A stretch of DNA of 42,715 bases from Streptomyces sp. IMTB 2501. Lineage in GTDB: Bacteria; Actinomycetota; Actinomycetes; Streptomycetales; Streptomycetaceae. Both the position numbers and the translations under genes were made by a program. The stretch covers positions 1 through 42,715 of the forward strand of contig NZ_MQUS01000052.1 in NCBI RefSeq assembly GCF_001953885.1, given 5' to 3'. The notes beneath the pieces are model-generated. The model ran no database searches. It was not told where the DNA came from and saw only the letters and a list, made by a program, of their open reading frames with translations. Positions 1-7,389 of this stretch are shown here, one piece after another (the first letter of the stretch is position 1; every line of letters begins with the position of its first letter).

Positions 1-1
1 G

Positions 2-1198
2 ATGCGCGCCGACATCGAGGCCTGCCTCGACGGCCAGCCGGTCGGAGCGACGGCCGCGCTCGGCGCGGTGGGCTACGGCGGCTACCCCGACGACCAGCCG
101 ACGACGGCCCTGCGCCCGGACGCGGGCGGCGGAGCGACCACGATGCTCCCGCCGATGAACCCGGACGACGGCGGCTACGGCTACGACGACGGCCCCGGCC
201 GCCGCGGCCGGCAGCAGAAGAAGTCCCACACCTCCACGATCCTGCTGGTGGTCGCGGGCATCCTGGTCCTGATCGGCGCGATCCTGATCGGCAAGTGGGT
301 GGCGAGCGGGGGCAACACCGCGGACAAACCGTTCGACGCTCCCAACTTCGTCGGCCAGACCTACGGCGACGCCCAGAAGATGGCCGTGAACGCGGACCTG
401 AAACTCGGCGCCCCCACCCGCAAGCCCTGTGACAACCAGCCCAAGGGCAACGTCTGCTCCCAGGACCCCACGGCCGGGTCGAAGGTGAAGAAGGGCGACA
501 CGATCAACCTGGTCGTCTCGACGGGCGCGCCGAACGTGGACGTGCCGGACGTCCGCGGGCTCCAGTTCGACCAGGCCCAGTCCCAGCTGACGGACAAGGG
601 CTTCAAGGTCGAGAAGCAGACCCAGGAGTCGACCCAACCGCCGGGCGTGGTCATCTCCCAGGACCCCGAGGGCGGCTCCAGCAAGCAGAAGGGCACCACG
701 ATCACCCTCACGGTCGCCAAGGCCGCGGACAAGGTGACGATCCCCGGTGACCTCGTCGGCAAGTCCTGCGACGACGCGAAGTCCGAGCTGCAGAACCTGG
801 GCCTGGCTCCGGGCGACTGCACCGAGACCCCCACCAACAACCAGGCCCAGGACGGCAAGGTCCTGTCGACCAACCCGGCAGCGGGCCAGCAGGTGGCCAA
901 GAACACGTCGGTCGCGATCAACGTCGGCAAGTTCCAGGGCGGCGGCCAGACACAGGGCCAGGTGCCGAACGTCACGGGCCAGACCCTGAAGCAGGCCGAG
1001 CAGATCCTGCAGCAGAGCGGCTACACGCAGATCACGATCACCGGACCGAACGACGAGAAGGCGCGGGTCATCCAGCAGACCCCGGCAGCGGGAACCCAGG
1101 CCGACCCGAGCACCACCCAGATCGCCCTGACCACCCTGGACATCGGCGGTGGCGGCAACGGCAACGGCGGCGGTTTCCTCGGCGGCAACAACGGCTGA
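2..1198 (+). CDS. pknB: PknB-type Ser/Thr protein kinase, C-terminal part with PASTA repeats (5' end outside window)
   Basis: The reading frame is open from the window edge, so the cytoplasmic kinase domain is missing and only its tail is seen. After a Gly/Asp/Tyr-rich juxtamembrane linker (visible residues 1-75), a single transmembrane helix lies at about 79-100. Four PASTA repeats follow at roughly 112-174, 178-242, 246-313 and 322-387, each with the typical VPDV(R/T)G start and DPxxG turn. A Gly/Asn-rich tail ends the protein. In this family the extracellular PASTA repeats sense peptidoglycan fragments or lipid II, and the kinase controls cell-wall growth and division. The neighbouring sortase, pabA and crgA genes are the usual Streptomyces context. 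The family and the truncation are certain; the symbol rests on domain order and neighbourhood. Confidence 0.93.
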   Translation: MRADIEACLDGQPVGATAALGAVGYGGYPDDQPTTALRPDAGGGATTMLPPMNPDDGGYGYDDGPGRRGRQQKKSHTSTILLVVAGILVLIGAILIGKWVASGGNTADKPFDAPNFVGQTYGDAQKMAVNADLKLGAPTRKPCDNQPKGNVCSQDPTAGSKVKKGDTINLVVSTGAPNVDVPDVRGLQFDQAQSQLTDKGFKVEKQTQESTQPPGVVISQDPEGGSSKQKGTTITLTVAKAADKVTIPGDLVGKSCDDAKSELQNLGLAPGDCTETPTNNQAQDGKVLSTNPAAGQQVAKNTSVAINVGKFQGGGQTQGQVPNVTGQTLKQAEQILQQSGYTQITITGPNDEKARVIQQTPAAGTQADPSTTQIALTTLDIGGGGNGNGGGFLGGNNG

Positions 1199-1218
1199 CA
1201 CCCCGCACAGAACAAGAC

Positions 1219-1258
1219 GAGTGGGCCCCTGCCAGGCAGTCCTGGCAGGGGCCCACTC
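1219..1258. terminator. Strong bidirectional terminator hairpin after pknB
   Basis: An 18-bp perfect inverted repeat (1219-1236 paired with 1241-1258) has a 4-nt loop (cagt). It begins about 20 nt after the pknB stop and separates pknB from the accessory pair that follows. There is no marked U tract, as is usual for Streptomyces terminators. Confidence 0.85.
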
Positions 1259-1301
1259 ATGGGTTCAGCCGCATTGATCGCACTGCAGTACCCCTACCGA
1301 T

Positions 1302-1320
1302 CGTGTCTTCATATGACACG
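1302..1320. promoter_or_regulatory. Candidate operator, palindrome CGTGTC-N7-GACACG
   Basis: This perfect 6-bp inverted repeat with a 7-nt spacer lies 78-96 bp before the ATG of the DNA-binding protein at 1398. Its location and symmetry suit autoregulation by that protein. This is inferred from position and symmetry only. Confidence 0.4.
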
Positions 1321-1397
1321 GCTCGTTGATCGGACGGGGCGGGGAATCGGATCTCTGCCCCGGCCACATGGCCACAACCGAGCCGAAGGGGCAAAAC

Positions 1398-2075
1398 ATG
1401 ATCAACGAATCGGTACTGCTGGAGTCGAAGACACTGCGCGGCAGCGTGCTGGACCGCACGGACGTGCTGGATCGAGTGAAGGCGCTGTCGCTGTTACCGG
1501 ACGAGATGCATGTGACGACGGCGATGGTGGCGGCGTACTTCGGCGTCACTGTAGAGACGATCCGGCAGCTCAAGGCACGGCACCGCGAGGAGCTCGCCTG
1601 CAACGGCATGGTCACGCTCCAGGGCCGTGACCTCGCAGAATTTAAGCGTGACATCTTGTCACGCTATCCGGGAAGTTATCCACAGCCTCGATCGAGCCTG
1701 ACTCTCTACTCCCGTCGAGCCGTCCTCAACGTTGCCATGCTTCTCCGCGACAGCGAGATTGCACGCCAAGTACGCACGTACCTGCTTGACACGGAGTACC
1801 TGGCACGGACCCAGCCCATGGAAAGCCCAGCACAACCGGACACCGTCTTCCTCGACGACCGCATCGACCAGCGCATCACCCACATCCTCGGCAAGACGGT
1901 CGTCCCGATGTTCAACGCCCTGATCGCCTCCTCCGGCGAACACCGCCGCGAACTCATCGCACTGCGCCAGGACATCGAGAACGTCGAGCAAAGGCTGTGC
2001 CGGCACCACAGGCGCCTCACCGCCCTGGAAGGTATGCCCCGATCGACTCGGTCAGGGCGTCGCTCAGCAACATGA
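1398..2075 (+). CDS. Antirepressor-like DNA-binding protein (accessory)
   Basis: This 225-residue protein begins at ATG 1398 behind a GAAGGGGC ribosome site. An in-frame ATG at 1326 has no ribosome site. Residues about 35-75 form a helix-turn-helix of the kind VTTAMVAAYFGVTVETIRQL. Residues about 95-135 resemble the Bro-N/phage antirepressor core (YSRRAVLNVAMLLRDSEIAR). A predicted coiled coil occupies about 170-210. A rare TTA leucine codon at 1494-1496 would make translation depend on the bldA tRNA in Streptomyces. The stop overlaps the start of the next gene (ATGA at 2072-2075), which implies translational coupling to the Mrr-like nuclease. Family resemblance is to phage or mobile-element regulators; the exact function is unknown. 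Confidence 0.72.
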   Translation: MINESVLLESKTLRGSVLDRTDVLDRVKALSLLPDEMHVTTAMVAAYFGVTVETIRQLKARHREELACNGMVTLQGRDLAEFKRDILSRYPGSYPQPRSSLTLYSRRAVLNVAMLLRDSEIARQVRTYLLDTEYLARTQPMESPAQPDTVFLDDRIDQRITHILGKTVVPMFNALIASSGEHRRELIALRQDIENVEQRLCRHHRRLTALEGMPRSTRSGRRSAT

Positions 2076-2368
2076 CATGGCAGGCACTCGAACGCCATGT
2101 GGCCGACCTGCTCCGTCGGGACGGGTGCACCGAAGTCGTCGTACGGCAGGTTCACAGCGACCGCGGCATCGACATCACCGGACGGACCGCCGACGGACGC
2201 ACCCTGGCCGTGCAGTGCAAGAACCGCGCCGGCCGCTCGACCGTCCCCCGCGCCGACATGCAGAAGTTCGCCGGTGCGGCACGCGCCGTGGACCGTACGG
2301 ACCTCGCTCTGTCCGTCGCTACCTGCAATTTCAGCGTCGAGGCACAAGCCATCGCCAACCTGAGGTAA
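2072..2368 (+). CDS. Small Mrr-like restriction endonuclease domain protein, probably C-terminally shortened
   Basis: This is a 98-residue PD-(D/E)xK-type nuclease domain. The key pieces are E7, D34 in RGIDITG, and Q48-x-K50 in LAVQCKNR, followed by DMQKF, which is typical of Mrr_cat domains that cut modified DNA. The ATG overlaps the upstream stop as ATGA, so the two genes are probably translated as a pair. Full Mrr_cat domains usually continue about 15-20 residues past the TxxxFxxxAxxxA helix. Here the frame stops right after AQAIANLR, so the last strand/helix is missing and activity is uncertain. No upstream membrane or specificity domain is encoded in this frame; the upstream gene may supply DNA recognition. 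Confidence 0.68.
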   Translation: MTWQALERHVADLLRRDGCTEVVVRQVHSDRGIDITGRTADGRTLAVQCKNRAGRSTVPRADMQKFAGAARAVDRTDLALSVATCNFSVEAQAIANLR

Positions 2369-2402
2369 ACGACACGGGAAGGACGAGAAGGACGGGAAGG
2401 AA

Positions 2403-2441
2403 AGGCCCGAAGTCGCAAGACGAAGTTGCGGCTTCGGGCCT
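2403..2441. terminator. Bidirectional terminator between convergent genes
   Basis: A 16-bp stem (2403-2418 with 2426-2441, one G-T wobble) with a 7-nt loop lies between the Mrr-like gene and the oppositely directed sortase gene. It serves both strands. Confidence 0.8.
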
Positions 2442-2449
2442 CCGTCATC

Positions 2450-3205
2450 CTAGCCCCGCAGTTCCGCCGGAGGCGTCCGCTTGCTGTTCACCTTCTCCAC
2501 CCGCACCAGCTCACCCCACACCACATACCGGTACTCCGAGGTGTAGACAGGCGTGCAGGTCGTCAGGGTGATGTAGTGGCCGGGCTTGTTCTTGCCGGAC
2601 TCCTTCGGGATCGCCGAGAGGACCTTGACGTTGTACTTCGAGGTCTCCGGAAGGATCGAGAAGACCTTGTAGACGTACCAGTCGTCGCGTGTCTCGAAGA
2701 CGATCGGGTCGCCCTTCTTCACCTTGTCGATGTTGTGGAACTTGGCTCCGTGACCGTCGCGGTGCGCGGCCAGGGCGAAGTTGCCGGTCTTGCCGGTGGT
2801 GGGAAGCGTGGCCTTGACCGGGTCCAGGTAGTAGCCGGCCACACCGTCGTTGAGGACGTCCGTGCCCGTGCCCTTCTCCACCAGGACCACACCGTTCTTC
2901 ATCGACGGCACATGCAGGAAGCCGATGCCGTCCTTGGTGTCCAGCGCGCCCGGACCGGAGTCCGTCGTCCGAGCCCAGTGCTGGCGGACCTTGTCGGCCT
3001 GCCTGTCCGCCTTGCGATCCGCTATCACGTTCGTCCACCAGAGTGAGTAGACGACGAAGAGGGCGAGCAACAGACCCGCCGTGATGAGGAGTTCACCGAT
3101 GACGCTGACCGTCCTCGCGATCCGCCCTGGACGCCGGCCGGGCGGGGCGGGACTCGGGTCGGACGCGTCCGTGTGTTCTGCGGTGTCGTCGGTGGTCGCT
3201 GCCAC
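2450..3205 (-). CDS. Class E sortase (first of three)
   Basis: This is a 251-residue membrane-anchored transpeptidase. The start is GTG at 3205 behind AAAGGAA; longer in-frame extensions run into the next gene and lack a ribosome site. A Pro/Asp-rich cytoplasmic tail precedes a transmembrane helix (about residues 32-55). The catalytic domain has His148 in LAAHRDGHG, Cys217 in ITLTTC and Arg226 in YRYVVWG. Class E sortases of high-GC actinobacteria anchor LAXTG-type surface proteins such as chaplins. It is last in a reverse-strand run with another sortase, pabA and a small membrane protein, starting 28 bp after the second sortase stop. Assignment to SrtE1 or SrtE2 would need a tree. Confidence 0.92.
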   Translation of the reverse strand: MAATTDDTAEHTDASDPSPAPPGRRPGRIARTVSVIGELLITAGLLLALFVVYSLWWTNVIADRKADRQADKVRQHWARTTDSGPGALDTKDGIGFLHVPSMKNGVVLVEKGTGTDVLNDGVAGYYLDPVKATLPTTGKTGNFALAAHRDGHGAKFHNIDKVKKGDPIVFETRDDWYVYKVFSILPETSKYNVKVLSAIPKESGKNKPGHYITLTTCTPVYTSEYRYVVWGELVRVEKVNSKRTPPAELRG

Positions 3206-3233
3206 AGTTTCCTTTGCCCCTACTCGCTGAGCC

Positions 3234-4358
3234 CTACTCGATGAGCGCGTCCGGCTTGCCCTTGCTGCGCGGGCGTTCCTCAACCATCTTGCCCCAGACC
3301 ACCAACCGGTATTTGCTGGTGAACTCAGGCGTACACGTAGTGAGGGTGATGTAGCGGCCTGGTTGGGTGAATCCCGAACCCGGCGGAACCGGATCCAGCA
3401 CACTCGTATTGGACGGCGAGGTCATCGGCAGCGTGCTGGTCACCTTGTACACGAAGTACTCGTCCTGCATCTCGACCACGACCGCGTCACCGGGCTTGAG
3501 CTTGTTGATGTACCGGAACGGTTCACCATGCGTGTTACGGTGCGCGGCCAGACCGAAGTTGCCGGTCTTCGCGTCGGGCATCGCCGTCTTCAGCGGAGCC
3601 TCGCCGTAGTGCCCGACCATGCCCTTGTTGAGCACCTTCTCGGTACTGACGCCCTCCGCGATCGGCGCGACCACGTCCAGCTTGGGAATGTGCAGTATGG
3701 CGAAGCCCTGCCCCGGCGCGAAGACACCCGGGGCCCGCTTGCCGCTCGCCCAGTCGTCCTGCAACTGGTGCGCCTCGCTGCCCGCCTGCGCCTGGGCACG
3801 GACATTGGTCCACCACAGCTGATAGGTGACGAACAGCAGCATCAGCACACCGGTGGTGATGAACACCTCGCCGATCACCCGGCTCGCGAGGACGGCCGGA
3901 CTCGGCTTGCGCAACCGCGCCTGCCGCCGCGCCTCCACCCGGGACAGCGGCCGGCCGGTCTCCGCGTCCACCGACGATGTCTCGGCGGGCGCCGCCTCCC
4001 GGCCACCGCCGCCATGGCGCCCACCGCGCCGCCTGGCGGCCTTTCTGCGGGCGGCACGGCCCCCGGTCGCGGGTCCAGTGCCCAAGGAGGCGGAAGAGGC
4101 CGCAGCGGCGCGTATGGGCTCGCTCTCCGGGCCCGGCGCCGAACCGGGCATCCGCAGCGCCACCGTCTCGTCGTCCAGGGACGGCCGGTACAGGTCACCC
4201 TCGTACGGATCGCCCTCGTACGGATCGTCGTACGACTCCTCGTACGACCCCGGGTGTGCGGCTCCCGCCGCGTCCCAGTCCCCAAGCGCACCGGAAGCCT
4301 CGTACGACTGATCCCCGTACGAGGCATCGGTCTCGCGCTCCGGGCGCAGCGCGGTCAC
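3234..4358 (-). CDS. Class E sortase with long acidic N-terminal region (second of three)
   Basis: This 374-residue sortase starts at GTG 4358, overlapping the pabA stop by four bases (GTGA), so it is translationally coupled to pabA. The first ~150 residues are low-complexity: an acidic Tyr-rich stretch with repeated DPYEGD/SYEESYDD units, then an Ala/Arg/Gly-rich basic segment. A transmembrane helix follows at about 170-190, then the catalytic domain with His273 (LAAHRNTHG), Cys342 (ITLTTC) and Arg351 (KYRLVVWG). The frame stays open upstream through pabA, but that is the antisense-free shadow of pabA in another frame and is not part of the protein. Its substrates would be surface proteins with class E sorting signals; none is encoded in the window. 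Confidence 0.9.
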   Translation of the reverse strand: MTALRPERETDASYGDQSYEASGALGDWDAAGAAHPGSYEESYDDPYEGDPYEGDLYRPSLDDETVALRMPGSAPGPESEPIRAAAASSASLGTGPATGGRAARRKAARRRGGRHGGGGREAAPAETSSVDAETGRPLSRVEARRQARLRKPSPAVLASRVIGEVFITTGVLMLLFVTYQLWWTNVRAQAQAGSEAHQLQDDWASGKRAPGVFAPGQGFAILHIPKLDVVAPIAEGVSTEKVLNKGMVGHYGEAPLKTAMPDAKTGNFGLAAHRNTHGEPFRYINKLKPGDAVVVEMQDEYFVYKVTSTLPMTSPSNTSVLDPVPPGSGFTQPGRYITLTTCTPEFTSKYRLVVWGKMVEERPRSKGKPDALIE

Positions 4359-4993
4359 GCCGTGGCCCTGCCCACCACCGGGGCGAGCCCCGCCGACCTC
4401 GCCACGGCACCCTGGTCCCCGCACTCCACCAGCCAGTTGGCCAGCATCCGGTGACCGTGCTCGGTCAGCACCGACTCCGGGTGGAACTGCACACCCTCGA
4501 CCGGGAGTTCCCGGTGACGCAGGCCCATGATGATGCCGTCGTGAGTGCGGGCGGTCACCTCCAGCTCGGCCGGGACCGTCGCCGGCTCGGCGGCCAGGGA
4601 GTGGTAGCGGGTCGCCGTGAAGGGCGAGGGCAGCCCGGCGAAAACACCCTTGCCCTCGTGCTCCACCAGCGAGGTCTTGCCGTGCAACAGCTCCGGCGCC
4701 CGGTCCACCACACCGCCGTACGCCACCTGCATCGACTGCATACCGAGGCAGACACCGAAGACCGGCACCCCGGTCGCGGCGCAGTGGCGGACCATGTCCA
4801 CGCACACACCCGCCTCCTCCGGCGTCCCCGGCCCGGGCGAGAGCAGCACACCGTCGAAGCCGTCCTGGGCATGCGCCGTCGACACCTCGTCGTTGCGCAG
4901 CACCTCGCACTCGGCGCCCAGCTGGTACAGGTACTGGACGAGGTTGAAGACGAAGCTGTCGTAGTTGTCGACGACGAGAATCCGCGCACTCAC
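4355..4993 (-). CDS. pabA: Aminodeoxychorismate/anthranilate synthase glutamine amidotransferase component
   Basis: This 212-residue class I glutamine amidotransferase subunit releases ammonia from glutamine for 4-amino-4-deoxychorismate (folate) or anthranilate (Trp) synthesis with a PabB/TrpE partner encoded elsewhere. The start VSARILVVDNYDSF is typical of TrpG/PabA. The nucleophile is Cys82 in VFGVCLGMQ, with His171 and Glu173 in QFHPES; the oxyanion segment SPGPGTP is also present. The GTG start at 4993 overlaps the stop of the small membrane protein gene by four bases, and its own stop overlaps the next sortase start the same way. This gives a tightly coupled run. PabA and TrpG cannot be separated by motif; the symbol follows the Streptomyces locus convention. 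Confidence 0.9.
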   Translation of the reverse strand: MSARILVVDNYDSFVFNLVQYLYQLGAECEVLRNDEVSTAHAQDGFDGVLLSPGPGTPEEAGVCVDMVRHCAATGVPVFGVCLGMQSMQVAYGGVVDRAPELLHGKTSLVEHEGKGVFAGLPSPFTATRYHSLAAEPATVPAELEVTARTHDGIIMGLRHRELPVEGVQFHPESVLTEHGHRMLANWLVECGDQGAVARSAGLAPVVGRATA

Positions 4994-5151
4994 TGGTTGT
5001 CCACCGTCACATCGTTGAAGGGCAGCAGCGGTTCGGCCCACGGGAAGACGTACTGGAAGAGGACGTAGATCACGGCCAGGATCAGCAGCAGCGAGATGAG
5101 GGCCTTGACCCACACGTTCCCCGGCAGATGCCGCCAGATAAAGCCGTACAT
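4990..5151 (-). CDS. Small conserved membrane protein
   Basis: This 53-residue protein starts MYGFIWRHLPG at ATG 5151 behind GGAAGGAACGGC; an in-frame ATG 16 codons upstream lacks a good site. One hydrophobic helix (about residues 15-35, KALISLLLILAVIYVLFQYVF) is followed by a short polar C-terminus. The arrangement next to pabA and sortases is conserved in Streptomyces, but no function is known to me. The stop overlaps the pabA start (GTGA), indicating coupled translation. Confidence 0.78.
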   Translation of the reverse strand: MYGFIWRHLPGNVWVKALISLLLILAVIYVLFQYVFPWAEPLLPFNDVTVDNQ

Positions 5152-5203
5152 GCCGTTCCTTCCGTCTCCCCACGGCACCAGACTCACGCCGTTCGCCACC
5201 AGA

Positions 5204-5905
5204 CTAACGGCGCAGCGCCCTCGGTTCGCCTGCGTCCACAGACTGGGTGGAGTCCAGGTGCGCCCAGACGATCAGCCGGTGACTGTGCCCCCATTCCGGA
5301 TCGCACGTGGTGAGCGTCAGATACCGGCCCGGACGCGTATACCCCGACTTACGTGGCACAGGGTCGATCACCTCAACGTCCGTCGGCACGGTTTTGTAAG
5401 GCCCTTTGTCGATCCGATACGTGAACCAGGTCGTCCCGTCCGTGAGGACGACGGCGTCCCCGGGACGCAGCTCGGGGAAGTCCTTGAACGGATCGCCGTA
5501 GGTGCGCCGGTGACCGGCCACCGAGAAGTTCCCCTCCTGGCCGAGCTGCGCGGTGCCCGCGTAGTGGGCGAGGCCCTTCGCCAGCACGTCCCGGCCGGTG
5601 CCCTCCAGCACCGGCTTGTTCCACGTGAAACCGAGCCGCGGGATGTACATGATCGCGAAGGCCCTGCCGTAGCGGTACGGCGCCGGTCTCTGCACGGCGG
5701 CCGCCTGCCCGCCCGAAGAGTCACCCGCGGCGGCCGCCTGCCGCATGCTCCCCTTCGACCACTGCCGGTGCAGCTGGTCGATCTGGTCGTTCATGGCACC
5801 GTCGGCCCGCACACCCGTCCAGAACAGCACATAGGCGACAAAGAGCACGATCAAAGTGCCGACGGTGATGCACAGCTCGCTGACGGTCCGGACGATCACG
5901 CGCAC
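5204..5905 (-). CDS. Class E sortase (third of three)
   Basis: This 233-residue sortase starts at GTG 5905, with GGAGG five bases before it. The N-terminus goes almost directly into a transmembrane helix (about residues 9-31). An Ala/Gln-rich linker follows, then the catalytic domain with His132 (VAGHRRTYG), Cys201 (LTLTTC) and Arg210 (SHRLIVWAH). The residue after the catalytic Cys is Asp (TTCDPEW), whereas the two neighbours have TTCTP, so this one is a diverged paralogue. It lies 52 bp upstream of the small membrane protein and 44 bp after the DUF881 gene, on the same strand. It probably belongs to the same operon. Confidence 0.9.
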   Translation of the reverse strand: MRVIVRTVSELCITVGTLIVLFVAYVLFWTGVRADGAMNDQIDQLHRQWSKGSMRQAAAAGDSSGGQAAAVQRPAPYRYGRAFAIMYIPRLGFTWNKPVLEGTGRDVLAKGLAHYAGTAQLGQEGNFSVAGHRRTYGDPFKDFPELRPGDAVVLTDGTTWFTYRIDKGPYKTVPTDVEVIDPVPRKSGYTRPGRYLTLTTCDPEWGHSHRLIVWAHLDSTQSVDAGEPRALRR

Positions 5906-5921
5906 CGGCGCCTCCGGTTAC

Positions 5922-5953
5922 GGACGGCTGACGGACGGCTGACGGATGGCTAC
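5922..5953. repeat. Short tandem repeat, 11-bp unit
   Basis: Two exact copies of GGACGGCTGAC (5922-5932, 5933-5943) are followed by a degenerate third (5944-5953). They lie between the DUF881 stop and the third sortase and run into the DUF881 stop codon. This is probably replication slippage, with no evident role. Confidence 0.6.
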
Positions 5954-6738
5954 TGCACGGGCTTCGCGTAGTGCAGATCCACTGTGCCCGAGTAGCCGGG
6001 AAGAGTCACCGTCCCGTCGTCGGTGACTTTCCAGCCCAGACCGTAGACATTGACGTACACCATGTAGGTCTGGATCGCCTTGCTCGCCGCGAGCGACTGC
6101 TGCAGCTTGTCCGGATCCCCGATCGCCGTGATCTTGTACGGCGGTGAGTAGACCCGGCCCTGGAGGATGAGTGTGTTGCCGACACACCGCACCGCGCTGG
6201 TGGAGATCAGCCGCTGGTCCATGACCTTGATGCCCTGGGCGCCGCCCTGCCACAGGGCGTTCACCACGGCCTGCAGATCCTGCTGGTGGATGACCAGGTA
6301 GTCGGGCTGCGGCTCGGGATAGCCGGGGAGCTTGGCGGTGGCGTTGGGCGGGGCGTCGTTCAGGGTGACGGTGAGGCCGTGGCCGGTCAGCTCCTGGGTG
6401 CCCGCGCTCTGCTCCAGGCCGGTGAGTTTCCGGTCCTGCGCCTTGGTGCTCCCGTCGTCGCTCTCGGCGAGGGACTCCACGCTCCCGCGCAGGGCCGCGT
6501 TGGACTCGTCCAGCTCCTTGTTCTTGCGGCTGCGCTGCTGGATCAGGTCGGACAGCTTCAGCAGGGAGCCGTCCTGGCGGATGTCCGTGCCCTTGGCCGT
6601 GTTGAAGCTGGTGATGAAGAGGAGCCCCGCGAGCGCGAAGACGGCCGCCGTGAGCATCCGCACAGGGCGGAAACGCGGCCGGCGGCCCGGGCCGGAGCCC
6701 GTTGATTGCGTCCCGGGGGAGTCGGCAGAATTGCTCAA
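5950..6738 (-). CDS. DUF881 family membrane-anchored protein
   Basis: This 262-residue protein starts at TTG 6738 behind AGGAGAT. A Pro/Arg-rich cytoplasmic tail precedes one transmembrane helix (about residues 28-45, MLTAAVFALAGLLFITSF). A coiled-coil stretch follows (about 58-100), then the compact DUF881 domain with its conserved GLTVTLNDAP, NALWQGGAQGIKVMDQRL and RCVGNTLILQG segments. DUF881 proteins sit beside crgA and septum genes in actinobacteria and are predicted extracytoplasmic. A YlxW-like role in division or envelope assembly is suggested by neighbourhood, not shown. It diverges from crgA across a 152-bp gap that must hold both promoters. Confidence 0.88.
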   Translation of the reverse strand: MSNSADSPGTQSTGSGPGRRPRFRPVRMLTAAVFALAGLLFITSFNTAKGTDIRQDGSLLKLSDLIQQRSRKNKELDESNAALRGSVESLAESDDGSTKAQDRKLTGLEQSAGTQELTGHGLTVTLNDAPPNATAKLPGYPEPQPDYLVIHQQDLQAVVNALWQGGAQGIKVMDQRLISTSAVRCVGNTLILQGRVYSPPYKITAIGDPDKLQQSLAASKAIQTYMVYVNVYGLGWKVTDDGTVTLPGYSGTVDLHYAKPVQ

Positions 6739-6890
6739 CGGACCCTTATCTCCTTCAGCGCCACGGAAGCACTACGCTAACGGACGCCCGGGGGAACACA
6801 CAGAGTCGTCATCTTGGGCGCCAGTACGCTCCCCCGGAGCCCGACCAGTTACCTGCGCGGCCACGCAGCGCATCGACAGGAGAGACCCTC

Positions 6891-7145
6891 GTGCCGAAGT
6901 CACGTATCCGCAAGAAGGCCGACTACACGCCGCCGCCCGCCAAGCAGACGCAGGCGATCAAGCTGAACAGCCGTGCCTGGGTCGCGCCCGTCATGCTGGC
7001 CATGTTCATCATCGGCCTCGCCTGGATCGTCGTCTTCTATGTGACGGACGGCTCGCTGCCCATCGACGCCCTGGACAACTGGAACATCGTGGTCGGCTTC
7101 GGCTTCATCGCCGCCGGCTTCGGTGTCTCCACGCAGTGGAAGTAG
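6891..7145 (+). CDS. crgA: CrgA septation inhibitor / cell-division protein
   Basis: This 84-residue protein starts at GTG 6891 behind AGGAGAGACC. The sequence begins VPKSRIRKKADYTPP, the conserved CrgA basic N-terminus. Two transmembrane helices follow (about residues 32-52 and 65-82), ending in GFGVSTQWK, the hallmark C-terminus. CrgA is an actinobacterial divisome membrane protein. In Streptomyces it delays or inhibits FtsZ ring formation in aerial hyphae; in mycobacteria it recruits PBPs. It is monocistronic here, facing the DnaA-box region and convergent with the rhomboid gene. Confidence 0.95.
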   Translation: MPKSRIRKKADYTPPPAKQTQAIKLNSRAWVAPVMLAMFIIGLAWIVVFYVTDGSLPIDALDNWNIVVGFGFIAAGFGVSTQWK

Positions 7146-7157
7146 CTCTGCCCAGAG

Positions 7158-7368
7158 TTATCCACTGAGTTATCCACAGCTTTTTCCACATGGGGAAAAG
7201 AAAGACGATCTGTGGATAACCCATCGAGGGTTGACGCCGGTGTGACTGGCCTACCGGCCCTCATACACCTGTTCGCCCCCTGTCTGACCAGCGGAAACAC
7301 ATCCGAGCGACAGGGGGCACAGCTGTGCCCGCACGGCATGCACAAGATCCGACACAGGCTGTGGACAA
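7158..7368. promoter_or_regulatory. Cluster of DnaA boxes in the crgA-rhomboid gap
   Basis: Five 9-mers match or nearly match DnaA boxes: TTATCCACT (7158-7166), TTATCCACA (7170-7178), TTTTCCACA (7182-7190), and on the other strand TTATCCACA (7211-7219) and TTGTCCACA (7360-7368). TTGTCCACA is the preferred Streptomyces box. A weaker TTTTCCCCA occurs on the reverse strand at 7191-7199. All lie in a non-coding gap with no dnaA or dnaN nearby, so this is not oriC. From memory, S. coelicolor has high-affinity DnaA-box clusters outside oriC that titrate DnaA, one of them in this genomic neighbourhood. Confidence 0.75.
7275..7318. terminator. Hairpin between convergent crgA and rhomboid genes
   Basis: A 10-bp perfect inverted repeat (GCCCCCTGTC 7275-7284 with 7309-7318) has a 24-nt loop. 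It could terminate either strand, though the long loop makes this less certain. It lies between the fourth and fifth DnaA boxes. Confidence 0.5.
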
Positions 7369-7389
7369 CGGTTCGGTATCAGCTGCGGG

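Noticed and set aside
2077..2571. Forward 164-codon frame after the antirepressor-like gene
   Set aside because: Arg/Pro/His-rich shadow of the Mrr-like gene that reads through the terminator hairpin.
4359..4910. N-terminal extension of the second sortase through pabA
   Set aside because: It is an alternative frame of pabA with low-complexity composition; GTG 4358 with the four-base overlap is the credible start.
7146..7389. Possible oriC
   Set aside because: Only five or six DnaA boxes in about 210 bp and no dnaA/dnaN genes; Streptomyces oriC has many more boxes between those genes.
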